A DNA stretch of 64,000 nt from contig NZ_CANNDO010000004.1 of NCBI RefSeq assembly GCF_947503385.1, positions 186,001 to 250,000 of the forward strand. Reading direction: 5' to 3'. The position numbers were made by a program, and so were the translations under genes. The DNA comes from an uncultured Tateyamaria sp. (GTDB lineage: Bacteria > Pseudomonadota > Alphaproteobacteria > Rhodobacterales > Rhodobacteraceae). Under the pieces are notes generated by a model, which ran no database searches, was not told the DNA's origin, and was given only the letters and a program-made list of their open reading frames with translations. Below are positions 55,453-62,810 of this stretch, piece after piece. Numbering within the stretch: the stretch's first letter is position 1; every line of letters starts with the position of its first letter.

Positions 55453-55950
55453 ATGCCTACGTCACTCCCCCGCCGCGCCGTGCTGGCCACGGGCGGCGCT
55501 GCACTGATCACCACCGCCGCTGGGCTGCGCGTGCCCGCGCGCGCCGCTGGGCTTGCGCCCACGCCCACCATGCGCGGCGGATCGAACAATTATCGCCCCG
55601 GCGCGCCTATCGTCGAACGGATCGGCGGCGGCGGCTTTTTGATGACCGGTACCGTGCGCCGCGCGGGCGACGGCGCAGCCATACCCGGCGCGCGTATCCA
55701 GATGTGGGCGCACACCACCGAAGGTCACGAGCGCGACCAGCGCATCCACGGTGCGACCCTCACCGATGCCCAAGGGCGCTTTGCCATGGACATGCCGCAG
55801 ATTGTACCGGCCTTTGGTCAGGCCCATGGCCACCTCGCCTATGATGCTGACTTTGACGACAACGGGTTTGAGACCGTGTTCCTGCGCCCGATCATGTCGC
55901 GCGCCTCCGACACAATACTCGACGTCAATTTTGTGCTTGTTCCGGCCTGA
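55453..55950 (+). CDS. Tat-exported intradiol-dioxygenase-like protein
   Basis: 165 residues. Tat-type signal (LPRRAVLATGGAALITTAAG, with RR) then a domain like the intradiol ring-cleavage dioxygenase beta fold (FLMTGTVRRAGDGAAIPGARIQMWAHT, DAQGRFAMDMPQIVP, GHLAYDADFDDNGFETVFLRP). The usual iron ligands, two Tyr and two His in fixed order, are not evident, so activity is doubtful. It ends 12 bp before a membrane protein with haem-type His residues; the two probably work together. Confidence 0.65.
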   Translation: MPTSLPRRAVLATGGAALITTAAGLRVPARAAGLAPTPTMRGGSNNYRPGAPIVERIGGGGFLMTGTVRRAGDGAAIPGARIQMWAHTTEGHERDQRIHGATLTDAQGRFAMDMPQIVPAFGQAHGHLAYDADFDDNGFETVFLRPIMSRASDTILDVNFVLVPA

Positions 55951-55962
55951 CACGGATTGCCG

Positions 55963-56553
55963 ATGCGCGCCGCCCTGATCTGGACCGCGCTGGCCGCCGC
56001 TTTGCTTGCGCCGCTCATCGCCGCGGCGGGCAGCCCGCTTTTGCAGTGGCGCAGTGGCGTCTACATCGCCGCCGGGTTTGCGGGCATCGCCGGAATGGCG
56101 CTTTTGCTGGTGCAACCCCTGCTTGCCGTTGGTGATTTGCCCCTTGCCCAAGCCCGCGCCCGGCGCGTGCACCGCGCCTCTGGCGCGCTGCTGGTGCTGT
56201 GCGTTACGGGCCACGTGGCGGGTCTCTGGATTGCCAGCCCGCCGGATGTGGTGGATGCGCTCACCTTTACCTCGCCCACGCCCTTTTCCGCGTGGGGGGT
56301 GATCGCGATGTGGGCCGTGTTTGCCGCCGCCCTGCTCGCCGCTTTGCGCAAACGGTTGCCTCTGCGTCCGATGACGTGGCGGCGCGCGCACGCAGCACTG
56401 GCGGTGATCGTGGCCGGGGGCACCGTAATCCACGTGCTGCTGATCGACGGCACGATGGAAACGCTAACCAAATTTGGCCTCAGCCTGCTGGTTGCGCTGG
56501 CAGCGGTTCGGGTTGCGTGGGTGGTCGGTCTTGTGCCCGTACGTCGCCCTTAG
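55963..56553 (+). CDS. Ferric reductase-like transmembrane protein
   Basis: 196 residues, six hydrophobic helices. His residues at VHRASGALLVLCVTGHVAGL and RRAHAALAVIVAGGTVIHVLL are placed as in the haem-carrying ferric reductase-like family (also MsrQ, YedZ). It probably moves electrons from the membrane to the periplasmic protein encoded just upstream. ATG at 55963; a TTG two codons earlier is possible. Confidence 0.7.
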   Translation: MRAALIWTALAAALLAPLIAAAGSPLLQWRSGVYIAAGFAGIAGMALLLVQPLLAVGDLPLAQARARRVHRASGALLVLCVTGHVAGLWIASPPDVVDALTFTSPTPFSAWGVIAMWAVFAAALLAALRKRLPLRPMTWRRAHAALAVIVAGGTVIHVLLIDGTMETLTKFGLSLLVALAAVRVAWVVGLVPVRRP

Positions 56554-56693
56554 AAGACCGATCGCCATCTGTGCACGGGTCTGCGCAGGGGACATGCCAC
56601 GTATTGCTCCGGGAACCGCAAGGGTGTGGTCCCCGAGACCAGCGTGGCGCCTAAAATGTTGCGCCCATCGTCGCCCACGCTCATAACCGGCAG

Positions 56694-57467
56694 ATGCTCA
56701 GCTACCAGCACATTTACCATGCCGGGAACCTTGCCGATGTCCACAAGCACGCGCTGCTGGCGTGGATGCTGTCCTATCTTACCCGTAAGGACAAACCGCT
56801 TAGCTATTTGGAAACCCATGCAGGCCGCGCGCTGTACGACCTTGCCGCAGCGGAAGCGACCAAGACCGGAGAGGCGGCGCAAGGTATTGCCCGGGTTGCA
56901 GACTGGTTCGCCGCCGATGATCCATACATGCAGGTCATGCACCAAACATCTGAAACACATGGCATAAATGCTTATCCAGGCTCACCGCTTGTTGCTGACC
57001 TGCTGCTGCGTGACGGGGATCGCATCACCTTGGCGGAACTCCATCCACAGGAACGCGCCGCCTTGCAGCACACGTTGCCCACCGCTCAGGTGCATCAGAC
57101 CGACGGATTTGCCCTTGCCCATGCGAAACTGCCGCCGACACCCCGCCGGGGTCTCATGCTGATTGACCCCAGCTATGAGGTTAAGTCGGATTACGACGAC
57201 ATCCCCCGTCACATCCGCAAATACGCCCGCGCGTGGAATGTTGGGATTATCGCGCTGTGGTATCCAATTCTGACATCCAATGCGCACGCCAGCATGTTGA
57301 AAACCCTTGCAAATAACCATCCAGACGCGCTGCGCAGCGAGGTCCGGTTTCCCCCCGCGCGCACCGGCCATGGCATGGTCGGCTCAGGTCTCTTTGTGAT
57401 CAGGCCGCCCTTTGGGCTTGCCGAACGCGCCGCAAATCTGAAAACTCGCTTCGACCAACTGAAGTGA
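56694..57467 (+). CDS. rlmJ: 23S rRNA (adenine2030-N6)-methyltransferase
   Basis: 257 residues. Starts with the family MLSYQHIYHAGNLADVHKH; has YLETHAGRALYDL and the catalytic MLIDPSYEVKSDY (N6-adenine DPPY type, here DPSY). It methylates 23S rRNA A2030 during ribosome assembly. Its end abuts the first TerB gene (five bases). Confidence 0.93.
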   Translation: MLSYQHIYHAGNLADVHKHALLAWMLSYLTRKDKPLSYLETHAGRALYDLAAAEATKTGEAAQGIARVADWFAADDPYMQVMHQTSETHGINAYPGSPLVADLLLRDGDRITLAELHPQERAALQHTLPTAQVHQTDGFALAHAKLPPTPRRGLMLIDPSYEVKSDYDDIPRHIRKYARAWNVGIIALWYPILTSNAHASMLKTLANNHPDALRSEVRFPPARTGHGMVGSGLFVIRPPFGLAERAANLKTRFDQLK

Positions 57468-57472
57468 CATCC

Positions 57473-57907
57473 ATGTTTGAACGCCTGTTCCCGAAACGCC
57501 CCAAGGAAACACCGCCGCTGCCCGAACCTACCCCACAGCTTGCGCTCGGCGCGCTGCTGGTGCGCGTGGCCATGGCCGACAGTGAATATCAAGCCGCCGA
57601 ACTGGCCGCGATAGACAAAATCCTGAGCGGTACGTTCGACCTCAAACCGCTCGAAGCGGCCCGGTTGCGCGCCACTTGCGAGGCATTGGAACGGCACGCA
57701 CCGGGCACGCCAGAATTCGCGGAAATTCTCCGCGATACAATACCTTATGCCGACCGCTTGGGCCTTGCCATGGCCATGTGGCAGGTGCTGCTGGCGGACG
57801 GCGAACATGCCGCCATCGAAGAAGCGTCGCTGCACCAGATCGAAGCGGCACTGGGTATCACCCAAGCCGACAGCGCCGACATCAAAACACGTGCGCTTGG
57901 CGAATAG
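57473..57907 (+). CDS. TerB-family protein (copy 1)
   Basis: 144 residues of helical TerB fold (LGALLVRVAMADSEYQAAELAAIDKIL, IPYADRLGLAMAMWQVLLADGEHAAIEE). The conserved acidic residues for a metal or partner sit in the A-D-x-E and A-D-G-E turns. Role unknown; the wider family links to tellurite resistance and stress. The ATG at 57473 is preferred over a GTG overlapping rlmJ. A tandem paralogue follows. Confidence 0.75.
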   Translation: MFERLFPKRPKETPPLPEPTPQLALGALLVRVAMADSEYQAAELAAIDKILSGTFDLKPLEAARLRATCEALERHAPGTPEFAEILRDTIPYADRLGLAMAMWQVLLADGEHAAIEEASLHQIEAALGITQADSADIKTRALGE

Positions 57908-57932
57908 GCCCGTGCGGCATACATGAGGTGAC

Positions 57933-58367
57933 ATGTTTCAAGACCTTCTCAAGCGGCTGATTCAGCCCGAACCCGCCCCCATCGCCGACGCCGACGCGCG
58001 CCTTGCCCTCACCGCGTTGCTGGTCCGCGTGGCCCGATCGGACAACGACTATTCCGGGGATGAACGCGCCCTGATCGACGAAATCGCACAAGATCGCTAT
58101 GGGCTTTCTCCGAGTGATGCCAAGGCGTTGCGCACCGAAGCCGAAGCGATGGAGGCCGAAGCGCCCGACACCGTCCGCTTTACCCGCGCCATCAAGGACG
58201 CCGTGCCTTACGAGGACCGTCTGGGTGTCATCGCCGCTTTGTGGAAAGTCGTTCTGGCCGATGGACAACGCGCCCAAGAGGAAGACGCCCTGCTTCGGCT
58301 GGTGTCCAACCTGCTGGGCGTGACCGATCAGGACAGCGCCCGCGTTCGCCAACAGGTCACAGGTTGA
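57933..58367 (+). CDS. TerB-family protein (copy 2)
   Basis: 144 residues, similar to copy 1 across its length (ALTALLVRVARSDNDYSGDERALIDEI, VPYEDRLGVIAALWKVVLADGQRAQEED). The duplication keeps the D/E turn residues. Its stop shares bases with the TTG start of the PhnD-like gene (TTGA), implying a coupled set rlmJ-terB-terB-phnD-like. Confidence 0.75.
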   Translation: MFQDLLKRLIQPEPAPIADADARLALTALLVRVARSDNDYSGDERALIDEIAQDRYGLSPSDAKALRTEAEAMEAEAPDTVRFTRAIKDAVPYEDRLGVIAALWKVVLADGQRAQEEDALLRLVSNLLGVTDQDSARVRQQVTG

Positions 58368-59125
58368 TCGCCAGCCTGCCCATGTACTGGCGGCCCGAAA
58401 CGGCTGGGGCGTGGCGTGGATTCTGGGCGGATGTGCAGGCCGCGTCTGACGTGCCGCTCCCCGACCTCACCGCGCCGGACGACTTGCCTGCACCGTGGAC
58501 CGAACATTGGCGCGCGCCCGATCTGGCTGTGTCGCAGACCTGTTCCTTTCCATTGCGCACCGCCTTGCGCGATCAGGTCACTTATGTCGGTACTTTCGAT
58601 TTCGGCCTCGGCACAGCGGATATGCCGTGCCCGCCCGGTCACTACCGGTCGGTCTATGTGCAACAGAACCCAGACCCGCCAGAGGGTGCGCTGCGCTTTG
58701 CGCTCAACGGCTTTGACAGCCAGTCGGGTTGGGCGGGCACGTCGCTGGCCAGCGCAGACAGCAGCGGGGATGTCACCTTCATCCGCACCGGATCACACGC
58801 GGCATCCATGGCGGCGGTTGCCGAAGGGCGTGCGGATCAGGCGGCGCTGGATGCGGTGACCTGGCGGCTTCTGCAACGTTACGCACCGCAGGCGGCGCAG
58901 GTAACGGTTGTGGGCCACACGGACCCAACCCCCGGTCTGCCCCTCATCTGCGCCAAGGGACGCGACGCCGCCCCGCTGCGCGCGGCATTGGCGCACGTGT
59001 GCGGCCTGTCGGCGTGGATCGGGCACCCCGACCTTGGCGGATTGCAAGGCTTTGTCGTGCTGGACGAGGCGGACTACTTTGGGTTGCCGGTGCCGACGCC
59101 ACCCGATGAATTCCGCATCACGTGA
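58364..59125 (+). CDS. PhnD-like substrate-binding-fold protein
   Basis: 253 residues. Resembles phosphate/phosphonate ABC periplasmic-binding proteins (RSVYVQQNPDPPEG, ALRFALNGFDSQSGWAGT, IRTGSHAASMAAVAEGRADQAALDAVTW, ALDAVTWRLLQR). The N-terminus from TTG at 58364 reads MIASLPMYWRPETAGAW, the usual one for this subfamily; the ATG at 58382 would shorten it. No clear signal peptide and no permease or ATPase nearby, so it may act free in the cytosol or periplasm as a sensor or carrier. Ligand unknown. Confidence 0.75.
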   Translation: MIASLPMYWRPETAGAWRGFWADVQAASDVPLPDLTAPDDLPAPWTEHWRAPDLAVSQTCSFPLRTALRDQVTYVGTFDFGLGTADMPCPPGHYRSVYVQQNPDPPEGALRFALNGFDSQSGWAGTSLASADSSGDVTFIRTGSHAASMAAVAEGRADQAALDAVTWRLLQRYAPQAAQVTVVGHTDPTPGLPLICAKGRDAAPLRAALAHVCGLSAWIGHPDLGGLQGFVVLDEADYFGLPVPTPPDEFRIT

Positions 59126-59229
59126 CGGAAATTAGGGCATTTGCCCGCGATTCCGCGCCTTTTGCCCGTAGACAAGCACCCGGTTTTGCCCCCTTATACC
59201 GGCTGACCTGAAGCTGACCGACGTGCGCC

Positions 59230-60003
59230 GTGTCCGACACACCCGTTATTGAAATCCGTGACCTGCACAAAGCCTATGGTGCGCTTGAGGTGCTCAAGGG
59301 CGTCGATATCACGGCACAGGGCGGACAGGTGATTTCGCTCATCGGCTCTTCCGGCTCCGGCAAATCCACGCTGCTGAGGTGCTGCAATCTTCTTGAGGAC
59401 AGCCAGCAAGGCACAATCCGGTTCAAGGGCGAGGACGTGGCGTGGAAGGGCAGCAACCACAACCGTCGTCCTGCAAACGCCAAGCAGGTGCTGCGCATTC
59501 GCACCAACCTGTCCATGGTGTTTCAGCAGTTTAACCTGTGGGCGCATATGAGCATCCTGCAAAACGTGATGGAAGCGCCTGTCACAGTTCTGCGCCGTGA
59601 CCCGAAAGAGGTCGAAGCCGCCGCGCGCGCCTATCTCGACAAGGTCGGCATTGGCGACAAATGCGACGCTTACCCTGCACAGCTTTCGGGGGGGCAGCAA
59701 CAACGCGCCGCCATCGCGCGCGCCTTGTGCATGGAACCCGAGGCGCTGCTTTTTGACGAACCAACCTCTGCGCTCGACCCGGAACTGGAGCAAGAGGTGG
59801 TCAAGGTTATCAAGGACCTCGCCGCCGAAGGGCGCACCATGCTGATCGTCACACACGATATGAAACTGGCCGCCGACGTGAGCGATCACGTGGTGTTCCT
59901 GCACCAAGGGCTGATCGAAGAGGAAGGTCCGCCGGACGCCCTCTTTGGTGCGCCGAAATCTGAACGACTGCGCGGGTTCTTATCCGCGACCCGTGCCGCG
60001 TAA
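59230..60003 (+). CDS. Polar amino acid ABC transporter, ATP-binding protein
   Basis: 257 residues. Walker A GSSGSGKSTLLRCCN, Q-loop FQQFNLWAHMS, signature LSGGQQQRAAIARAL, Walker B ALLFDEPTSALDPE, H-loop VTHDM. Belongs to the HisP/ArtP/OccP group. Start is GTG at 59230 (MSDTPVIEIRDLHKAYG). First gene of the ABC-permease set that leads to the glutamine synthetase gene. Confidence 0.95.
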   Translation: MSDTPVIEIRDLHKAYGALEVLKGVDITAQGGQVISLIGSSGSGKSTLLRCCNLLEDSQQGTIRFKGEDVAWKGSNHNRRPANAKQVLRIRTNLSMVFQQFNLWAHMSILQNVMEAPVTVLRRDPKEVEAAARAYLDKVGIGDKCDAYPAQLSGGQQQRAAIARALCMEPEALLFDEPTSALDPELEQEVVKVIKDLAAEGRTMLIVTHDMKLAADVSDHVVFLHQGLIEEEGPPDALFGAPKSERLRGFLSATRAA

Positions 60004-60030
60004 ACGTAAACAAAACCAAGGGAGTAAGAG

Positions 60031-60753
60031 ATGAAAAACATCCTTTTGACCACTGTCGCCGTGACCCTCACCGCGACACTTGCCATGGCCGATGGCCACG
60101 CTGTTGTCCGCATGGGCACCGAAGGGGCCTACCCTCCGTGGAACTTCATCAACGATGCGGGCGAAGTCGACGGGTTCGAGCGGGAACTGGGCGACGAGCT
60201 GTGCGCGCGGGCCGAACTGACCTGCGAATGGGTCACGAACGAGTGGGACAGCATTATCCCCAACCTCGTCTCCGGCAACTACGACACGATCATCGCGGGC
60301 ATGAGCATCACGGCCGAGCGGGACGAAGTCATCGACTTTACCCAAGGCTACACCCTGCCCGATCCGTCGGCCTATGCGGCGACATCCGCCGACCTCGACG
60401 TGGCCAGCGCGACAATTGCTGCGCAAACCAGCACCATCCACGCGTCGTTTGTGGCGGAACAGGGCTGGGACCTGCTTGAGTTCTCGACACCCGAAGAAAC
60501 CATCGCTGCCGTGAAAAACGGCGAAGCGGACGTGGTTCTGGCTGACAAATCCTATCTGTCAGACGTGGTGGCACAGGACGACGACCTCGTGTTCCTTGAG
60601 CGTGAAGAGCTTTTGGGTGGCGGCGTCGGCATGGGCGTGCGCGAGAGCGACGCCGAACTGAAAGCCAAGTTCGACGCGGCCATCACCTCGATGAAGGAAG
60701 ACGGCTCGCTGAACGCGCTGATCACCAAATGGGAAATCGGCGACACGTTCTGA
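60031..60753 (+). CDS. Polar amino acid ABC transporter, substrate-binding protein
   Basis: 240 residues: signal peptide (KNILLTTVAVTLTATLAMA) then a family 3 binding protein (RMGTEGAYPPWNFINDAGEVDGFERELGDEL, AGMSITAERDEVIDFTQGY, GEADVVLADKSYL). GGAG lies ahead of the ATG. It captures a basic or polar amino acid or opine in the periplasm. It follows the ATPase gene by 27 bp. Confidence 0.92.
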   Translation: MKNILLTTVAVTLTATLAMADGHAVVRMGTEGAYPPWNFINDAGEVDGFERELGDELCARAELTCEWVTNEWDSIIPNLVSGNYDTIIAGMSITAERDEVIDFTQGYTLPDPSAYAATSADLDVASATIAAQTSTIHASFVAEQGWDLLEFSTPEETIAAVKNGEADVVLADKSYLSDVVAQDDDLVFLEREELLGGGVGMGVRESDAELKAKFDAAITSMKEDGSLNALITKWEIGDTF

Positions 60754-60762
60754 TGTTCCGAC

Positions 60763-61050
60763 GTGACCACTTTGTCACGAACACAATTTGGACGGCTGCG
60801 GGGGTGGTCCCCCGCCCGTCTTTCCCTGATGGTCGAAGCACGCAGCGCCGAGGGGCCGTTTTATTGCGAATACCAGACACGGTCCGGCGACCCGGCAAAA
60901 GCCGAAGCGCAGGTGCGCGCCTATCTGGACACGCATGGCGCGGAACTGGTCCATGTGGAGTTGTCGGGGCCCGGGCGCGTGCCTTTGCCCCCGAATGCGG
61001 ACACGGTGCGCGTGTCCGGTCGCATCTTCTTTGACGAGGATGAAGCCTGA
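60763..61050 (+). CDS. Small hypothetical protein inside the ABC operon
   Basis: 95 residues from GTG 60763 (nine bases after the binding-protein stop). No signal peptide, no membrane helix, no family recognised; a mixed beta/helix pattern (YCEYQTRSGDPAKAEAQVRAYLDTHG, DTVRVSGRIFFDEDEA). The start is uncertain: an in-frame ATG at 60829 gives 73 residues. It lies between binding-protein and permease genes and may tune the transporter. Confidence 0.5.
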   Translation: MTTLSRTQFGRLRGWSPARLSLMVEARSAEGPFYCEYQTRSGDPAKAEAQVRAYLDTHGAELVHVELSGPGRVPLPPNADTVRVSGRIFFDEDEA

Positions 61051-61070
61051 GGAACCTGTGAACCACACTG

Positions 61071-61955
61071 ATGTTTTCATTCTGCACCGATCCCAGCACC
61101 CTGCCTGACTGGCAGTGGATGGCCTGTTACCTGACCACGACCAAGCACATGTCGCTGTATTGGTCGGTGTTTACGGTGCTGTTTCTGCTTGCCGTGACTG
61201 CACCTGCTGCGCTTGCCTTTGGCTTTGCCGGTGCGTCTGCCGCGCGGTCCAAAATCATGCCGGTGTCGTGGCTGGGCAAGGGGTATATCGCGATTGTCCG
61301 CGGCGTCCCCGATATCGCGTTTTTTCTGTTTTTCGTGATCGCGCTGGATCAGGCGATCGAATATCTGCGCCATCGTGCGCTGTGCCCCGATTGGTCCGAA
61401 CCGGTGCGTCAGGGCAATGATTTCGTGGTCTGCCAAGCGGCAAAGATGCCGCTGGGCAACGCGCCACAATGGGTTCACGAAAGCTACGGCTTCACGCTGG
61501 CTGTTGTGACGTTTGCCATCGTCTTTGGGGCTTTTGCCGCGAACGTCCTTTTTGGTGCAATGCGTGCGGTGCCGCACGCACAACTGGAAACAGCCGAAGC
61601 CTACGGCATGTCGCCGCGCCAGACATTCTGGCGGGTGCTGGTGCCGCAGATGTGGGTCTATGCCCTGCCCGGACTGTCGAACCTGTGGATGGTGCTGATC
61701 AAGGCGACGCCGCTGCTTTTCCTGCTGGGGGTCGAGGACCTCGTTTATTGGGCGCGCGAGTTGGGCGGGATCAAAACGCCGCGCTTTACTGAGTACCCGC
61801 ATGGCGACTGGCGCATGTGGTATTTCCTCGCGCTCTTGGTGTTCTACCTGCTGTTCACCCGCGCCTCCGAGGTGGCGCTGGACCGCCTGATGACGCGGCT
61901 GAGCCATGGTCAGGCCACCACCGCCGGCGAAGCCCAGCGAAAGGCCGCCGCATGA
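61071..61955 (+). CDS. Polar amino acid ABC transporter permease 1
   Basis: 294 residues, about five to six helices. Permease loop EAYGMSPRQTFWRVLVPQMW (the EAA region, ~185-205) and the start SVFTVLFLLAVTAPAALAF are typical of HisQM-type permeases. The second half includes an extended periplasmic stretch (HRALCPDWSEP). ATG overlaps the next gene start (ATGA). Confidence 0.9.
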   Translation: MFSFCTDPSTLPDWQWMACYLTTTKHMSLYWSVFTVLFLLAVTAPAALAFGFAGASAARSKIMPVSWLGKGYIAIVRGVPDIAFFLFFVIALDQAIEYLRHRALCPDWSEPVRQGNDFVVCQAAKMPLGNAPQWVHESYGFTLAVVTFAIVFGAFAANVLFGAMRAVPHAQLETAEAYGMSPRQTFWRVLVPQMWVYALPGLSNLWMVLIKATPLLFLLGVEDLVYWARELGGIKTPRFTEYPHGDWRMWYFLALLVFYLLFTRASEVALDRLMTRLSHGQATTAGEAQRKAAA

Positions 61956-62758
61956 CGTGCTTTGACACCATTCAGGCCTACGGGCTGCGCGCCATCGGCG
62001 TCGGCGAACGCCGCCTCCCGCGCGAAGATTTCACCCTGTGCGAGCAGTTCACGCTGATCGGGTCGGGCATGATCTGGAACATCTACTTTGGTTTGCTGGC
62101 GCTGTGTGCGGGCTTTTTCCTCGCCACCGCTGTGGCCCTTGGCAAAACCTCGTCCAACCGGTGGCTGCGCAAACCGTCGGAATGGTTCATTTTTGTGTTT
62201 CGCGGCTCGCCGCTCTTCATTCAGTTCTTCTTTGCGTATTTCTTTTTCCTACAGCTCAAGGCCCCGTTGCCCGTTTTTGACGTTTTCACCGCCGCGTGGG
62301 CGGGCGCGCTGGTGGTGCTGTTTTTCAACACCTCCGCTTATACCGGAGAAATCTTTTACGGTGCGTTGCAATCTATCCCCAAGGGGGAGGTGGAGGCAGC
62401 AGATGCCTACGGTCTGAGCGGATGGTCACGGTTTCGGCGGGTGATCTGGCCCACGATGTTGCGGCTGGCGTGGCCTGGCTACACGAACGAGGCAATCTTT
62501 CTGTTTCACGCCACGACGCTGGTGTTCTTTTCGGCCTTTCCAGTGCGGGGACAACGGGGCGATGCGCTGTATTACGCGAACTACTTTGCCGACAAGACGT
62601 TCAATCCGTTCATCCCCTATCCCATTCTGGCCTTCTATTTCATCCTACTGACACTTCTGGTGATCGGGCTCTTTGGGCTTGTGAACCGGCGGCTGAACCG
62701 GCACTTGCCACAGGGTGCGCGTACGCGGCTGAGGGTAAAGCCGAATTTGATCCGGTAG
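61952..62758 (+). CDS. Polar amino acid ABC transporter permease 2
   Basis: 268 residues, HisQM family: MIWNIYFGLLALCAGFFLATAVALG, VFRGSPLFIQFFFAYF, the EAA loop EVEAADAYGLSGWSRFRRVIWPTML. It forms the membrane channel with permease 1. ATG at 61952 overlaps the previous stop by four bases; a longer frame start was rejected. Confidence 0.9.
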   Translation: MTCFDTIQAYGLRAIGVGERRLPREDFTLCEQFTLIGSGMIWNIYFGLLALCAGFFLATAVALGKTSSNRWLRKPSEWFIFVFRGSPLFIQFFFAYFFFLQLKAPLPVFDVFTAAWAGALVVLFFNTSAYTGEIFYGALQSIPKGEVEAADAYGLSGWSRFRRVIWPTMLRLAWPGYTNEAIFLFHATTLVFFSAFPVRGQRGDALYYANYFADKTFNPFIPYPILAFYFILLTLLVIGLFGLVNRRLNRHLPQGARTRLRVKPNLIR

Positions 62759-62773
62759 GATTTTACTTTTATG

Positions 62774-62806
62774 CCTCCGGCGGTGGTATTTTTGGTCAGA
62801 AGAAAA
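62774..62806 (+). repeat. 33-bp interspersed repeat, copy 2
   Basis: Reads CCTCCGG, then CGGTGGTATTTTTGGTCAGA and AGAAAA; 31 of 33 bases equal the minus-strand copy at 43338-43370. It ends five bases before the glutamine synthetase start, so its AGAAGAAAA end may take part in ribosome binding. Confidence 0.7.
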
Positions 62807-62810
62807 CGAG

